Shown: positions 37,170-38,455 of the stretch, in pieces
Layout: the number at the start of each line of letters is the position of its first letter
Numbering within the stretch: the first letter of the stretch is position 1
Assembly (NCBI GenBank): GCA_015478945.1
Contig: JABUQX010087128.1
Span: forward strand, 1 to 38,455
Length of the DNA stretch: 38,455 nucleotides
Direction: 5' to 3'
Source of the DNA: Trachelipus rathkii
Lineage: Eukaryota; Arthropoda; Malacostraca; Isopoda; Trachelipodidae
Translations under genes and position numbers: made by a program
The notes under the pieces: generated by a model
Databases searched by the model: none
The model's input: the letters and a program-made list of their open reading frames with translations, nothing else
What the model was told of the DNA's origin: nothing

Positions 37170-38455
37170 ATGCATCTGCAACGTCCACACCATCTGGGCA
37201 GCGCCCCGACCGCAGCACATGACCCCCGTGCGTGTGTCCGGAACTTTTTCCGCTTTCACGTTCGACCGTTGCGTCCTTCCATGCCGGTTACCGGGTCACC
37301 TGTTTCTGTGGCTCTTGACAATTGTCCTCCTGGGCAATTTCTCCTGGTTCGCCGGCCCGCTCGTCGTTCTTCGCCGACACACGACCCTCTCTCATGCTCC
37401 TCTCCTTGTAGAGGTCCATGCAGCTTCCAGGGGGATATCTGATTTTGCGACATGTTCCGCTTCTGAGGTCGATGGCAATCGTCCCTGTGCCTCATCGGAG
37501 CCTACCTGTACCGTCTCCCGGAAACGCCCTGCTTCTGTTTCGTCGGGGAAACACCAAGTCCCTCATCGGTTGCGAGAGTCCGTCCAAGGGCAGATCTTCC
37601 CGGGACAGACATCCGTACTGCTTGCTTATCGGGCCGCGGACTTCTTGAAGCAGAAGGATCCCGTTTGTACTGGGGGACCTGTCTCTGTCCTGCTTAAACG
37701 GGCTCGCCCCGCTGACAACCCGCTTGGCCGATCTCGGACCAGTGGTTCGACCTCTGCCCGTTCTGATAATTTACTACTTACACCGCCTAAGCCCGCTTTG
37801 CTTCTGCATTATTCAAGCGATTCTGAAACTTTTTTGGATGACACGATGGACTCTTCGGACTACTCTTCTTCCATGGGAGTGTCACGTGCTGACGCTGTTG
37901 TCCTGCACGAGGGGAGGTCCGAGGAGGTATCGATTGCTCGCAGTCTTCCTTCGATTGACTTGGCGCCGCTTCGATGTTGAGGGTGGGTTGCTGCTGGTGG
38001 ACAGGAGGACTGGAGGAGTTTTCCTTCCTGCATTTTCCTCCACCCCTTTGGACCTGTCGACTGATTTGCTCTACTGAGCTCGGACCGCTTCCGAGATTTT
38101 GCTGCGGATGCCTATACACTCGTCTTCCGATGTGTCTCATCTCCCTGCCGCCGACACCATTCCTACTTGTCCTCCTCTTCCGTCTTCCCCAGCCTCTGTA
38201 AGGGTACCTCCTGGCAGGACGCGTCTCCCTTCCCAGCCTGCTAAAGTCTGGCAAGGGTGCGTCTGAGGGGAGGAATGTTCGAAATGTGGAGTGTGACTTG
38301 GCGTACTTGGCGAGCCCTCTCCTGATGTGCCTGTGAACTCCTCTGCAAACAAGGGGGTCTCACCCAGGGCTGAAGGGCGCACTGGTGGCCGCGAAAGTGT
38401 TTCACGATAAATGCGAAACGGTTAAACACCACCTCCAGCTGAACGAAGTAATATG
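37170..38455 (+). pseudogene. LINE ORF1 C-terminal, Pro/Ser/Arg-rich tail
   Basis: Two overlapping frames carry the tail: 37170-37442 (Pro/Arg-rich) and 37219-37980. In the second, the part from about 37440 reads as the variable ORF1 tail, with SRKRPASVSSGK, LLTPPKPALLLHYSSDSET and MDSSDYSSSMGVSRAD, low-complexity and acidic/Ser-rich, ending in a stop at 37980. Coding character continues in other frames (37974-38280, Pro/Ser-rich). The end of ORF1, or the gap before the endonuclease ORF, lies near the window edge. The long minus-strand frame 37787-38254 is the antisense of this GC-rich tail. Confidence 0.65.

Larger units (their letters stand above)
35290..38455 (+). mobile_element. Element C: 5' part of an I-type LINE, runs off window
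   Basis: It starts sharply at the (ATT)n edge with a C run, a GTTAAC palindrome and a GC-rich hairpin, then a T-rich leader of about 0.8 kb, then a gag-like ORF1 with nucleocapsid-type zinc knuckles and a Pro/Ser-rich C-terminus. The endonuclease-RT ORF would lie beyond 38455. ORF1 is broken by frameshifts. The style of ORF1 (block TTEPQATPMRNGFLLVRA, then CCHC knuckles ending in CPNCKGSHP) fits the I/Nimb group, the same broad group as element A, but no overlapping region lets me say whether A and C are one family. Confidence 0.82.

Noticed and set aside
37787..38254. 155-codon minus-strand frame
   Set aside because: It is antisense to the GC-rich tail of element C ORF1; the + strand carries the recognisable gag-like protein.

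Overview
This window looks like nuclear DNA from a repeat-rich animal, most likely a decapod crustacean. The basis is the combination of an RNase H-encoding I-type LINE, a second LINE of the sort often seen in decapod genomes, and very dense (TA)n and (AAT)n microsatellites. The species cannot be named from sequence alone. I see no intact gene, no RNA gene and no CRISPR array. Every convincing protein similarity is to non-LTR retrotransposons, and all of these copies are broken by stops and frameshifts.

Layout. Positions 1 to about 23.1 kb are AT-rich, unrecognised sequence holding several imperfect (TA)n or A/T blocks (3.4-3.9, 4.4-5.3, 10.7-11.05, 11.6-12.0, 15.3-15.95 and 16.9-18.0 kb). 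A small G- and CpG-rich island lies at 10.27-10.43 kb. Strand composition switches in kilobase blocks: G exceeds C at about 1.26-3.34 kb, and C exceeds G at 8.8-11.2 and 18.5-23.7 kb. From 23.1 to 29.2 kb there is a polypyrimidine tract, a GC-richer unidentified block, a GT-rich tract, a possible small inverted-repeat element with a 34-base internal A run, a compound AAT/ATAATG/ACT microsatellite, a cluster of GCGGAT-like motifs and a (TA)n array.

From 29.2 kb to the end the window is mostly LINE-derived. (i) Element A (+, about 29.19-33.05 kb) is a 5'-truncated I-type LINE with reverse transcriptase, RNase H and a C-terminal domain; about 1.4 kb of it is tandemly duplicated. (ii) Element B (-, about 33.18-35.22 kb) is a 5'-truncated RTE-like LINE with a YADD active site. 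(iii) Element C (+, from 35.29 kb past the window end) is the 5' part of an I-type LINE: a structured 5' end, a T-rich leader and a broken gag-like ORF1 with zinc knuckles. Microsatellites lie against four element ends, and one (ATT)n tract separates B from C.

No new biological system is evident. The points most worth checking are the tandem duplication inside element A and its uneven divergence, the microsatellite-LINE junctions, and the candidate inverted-repeat element at 26.0-26.4 kb.
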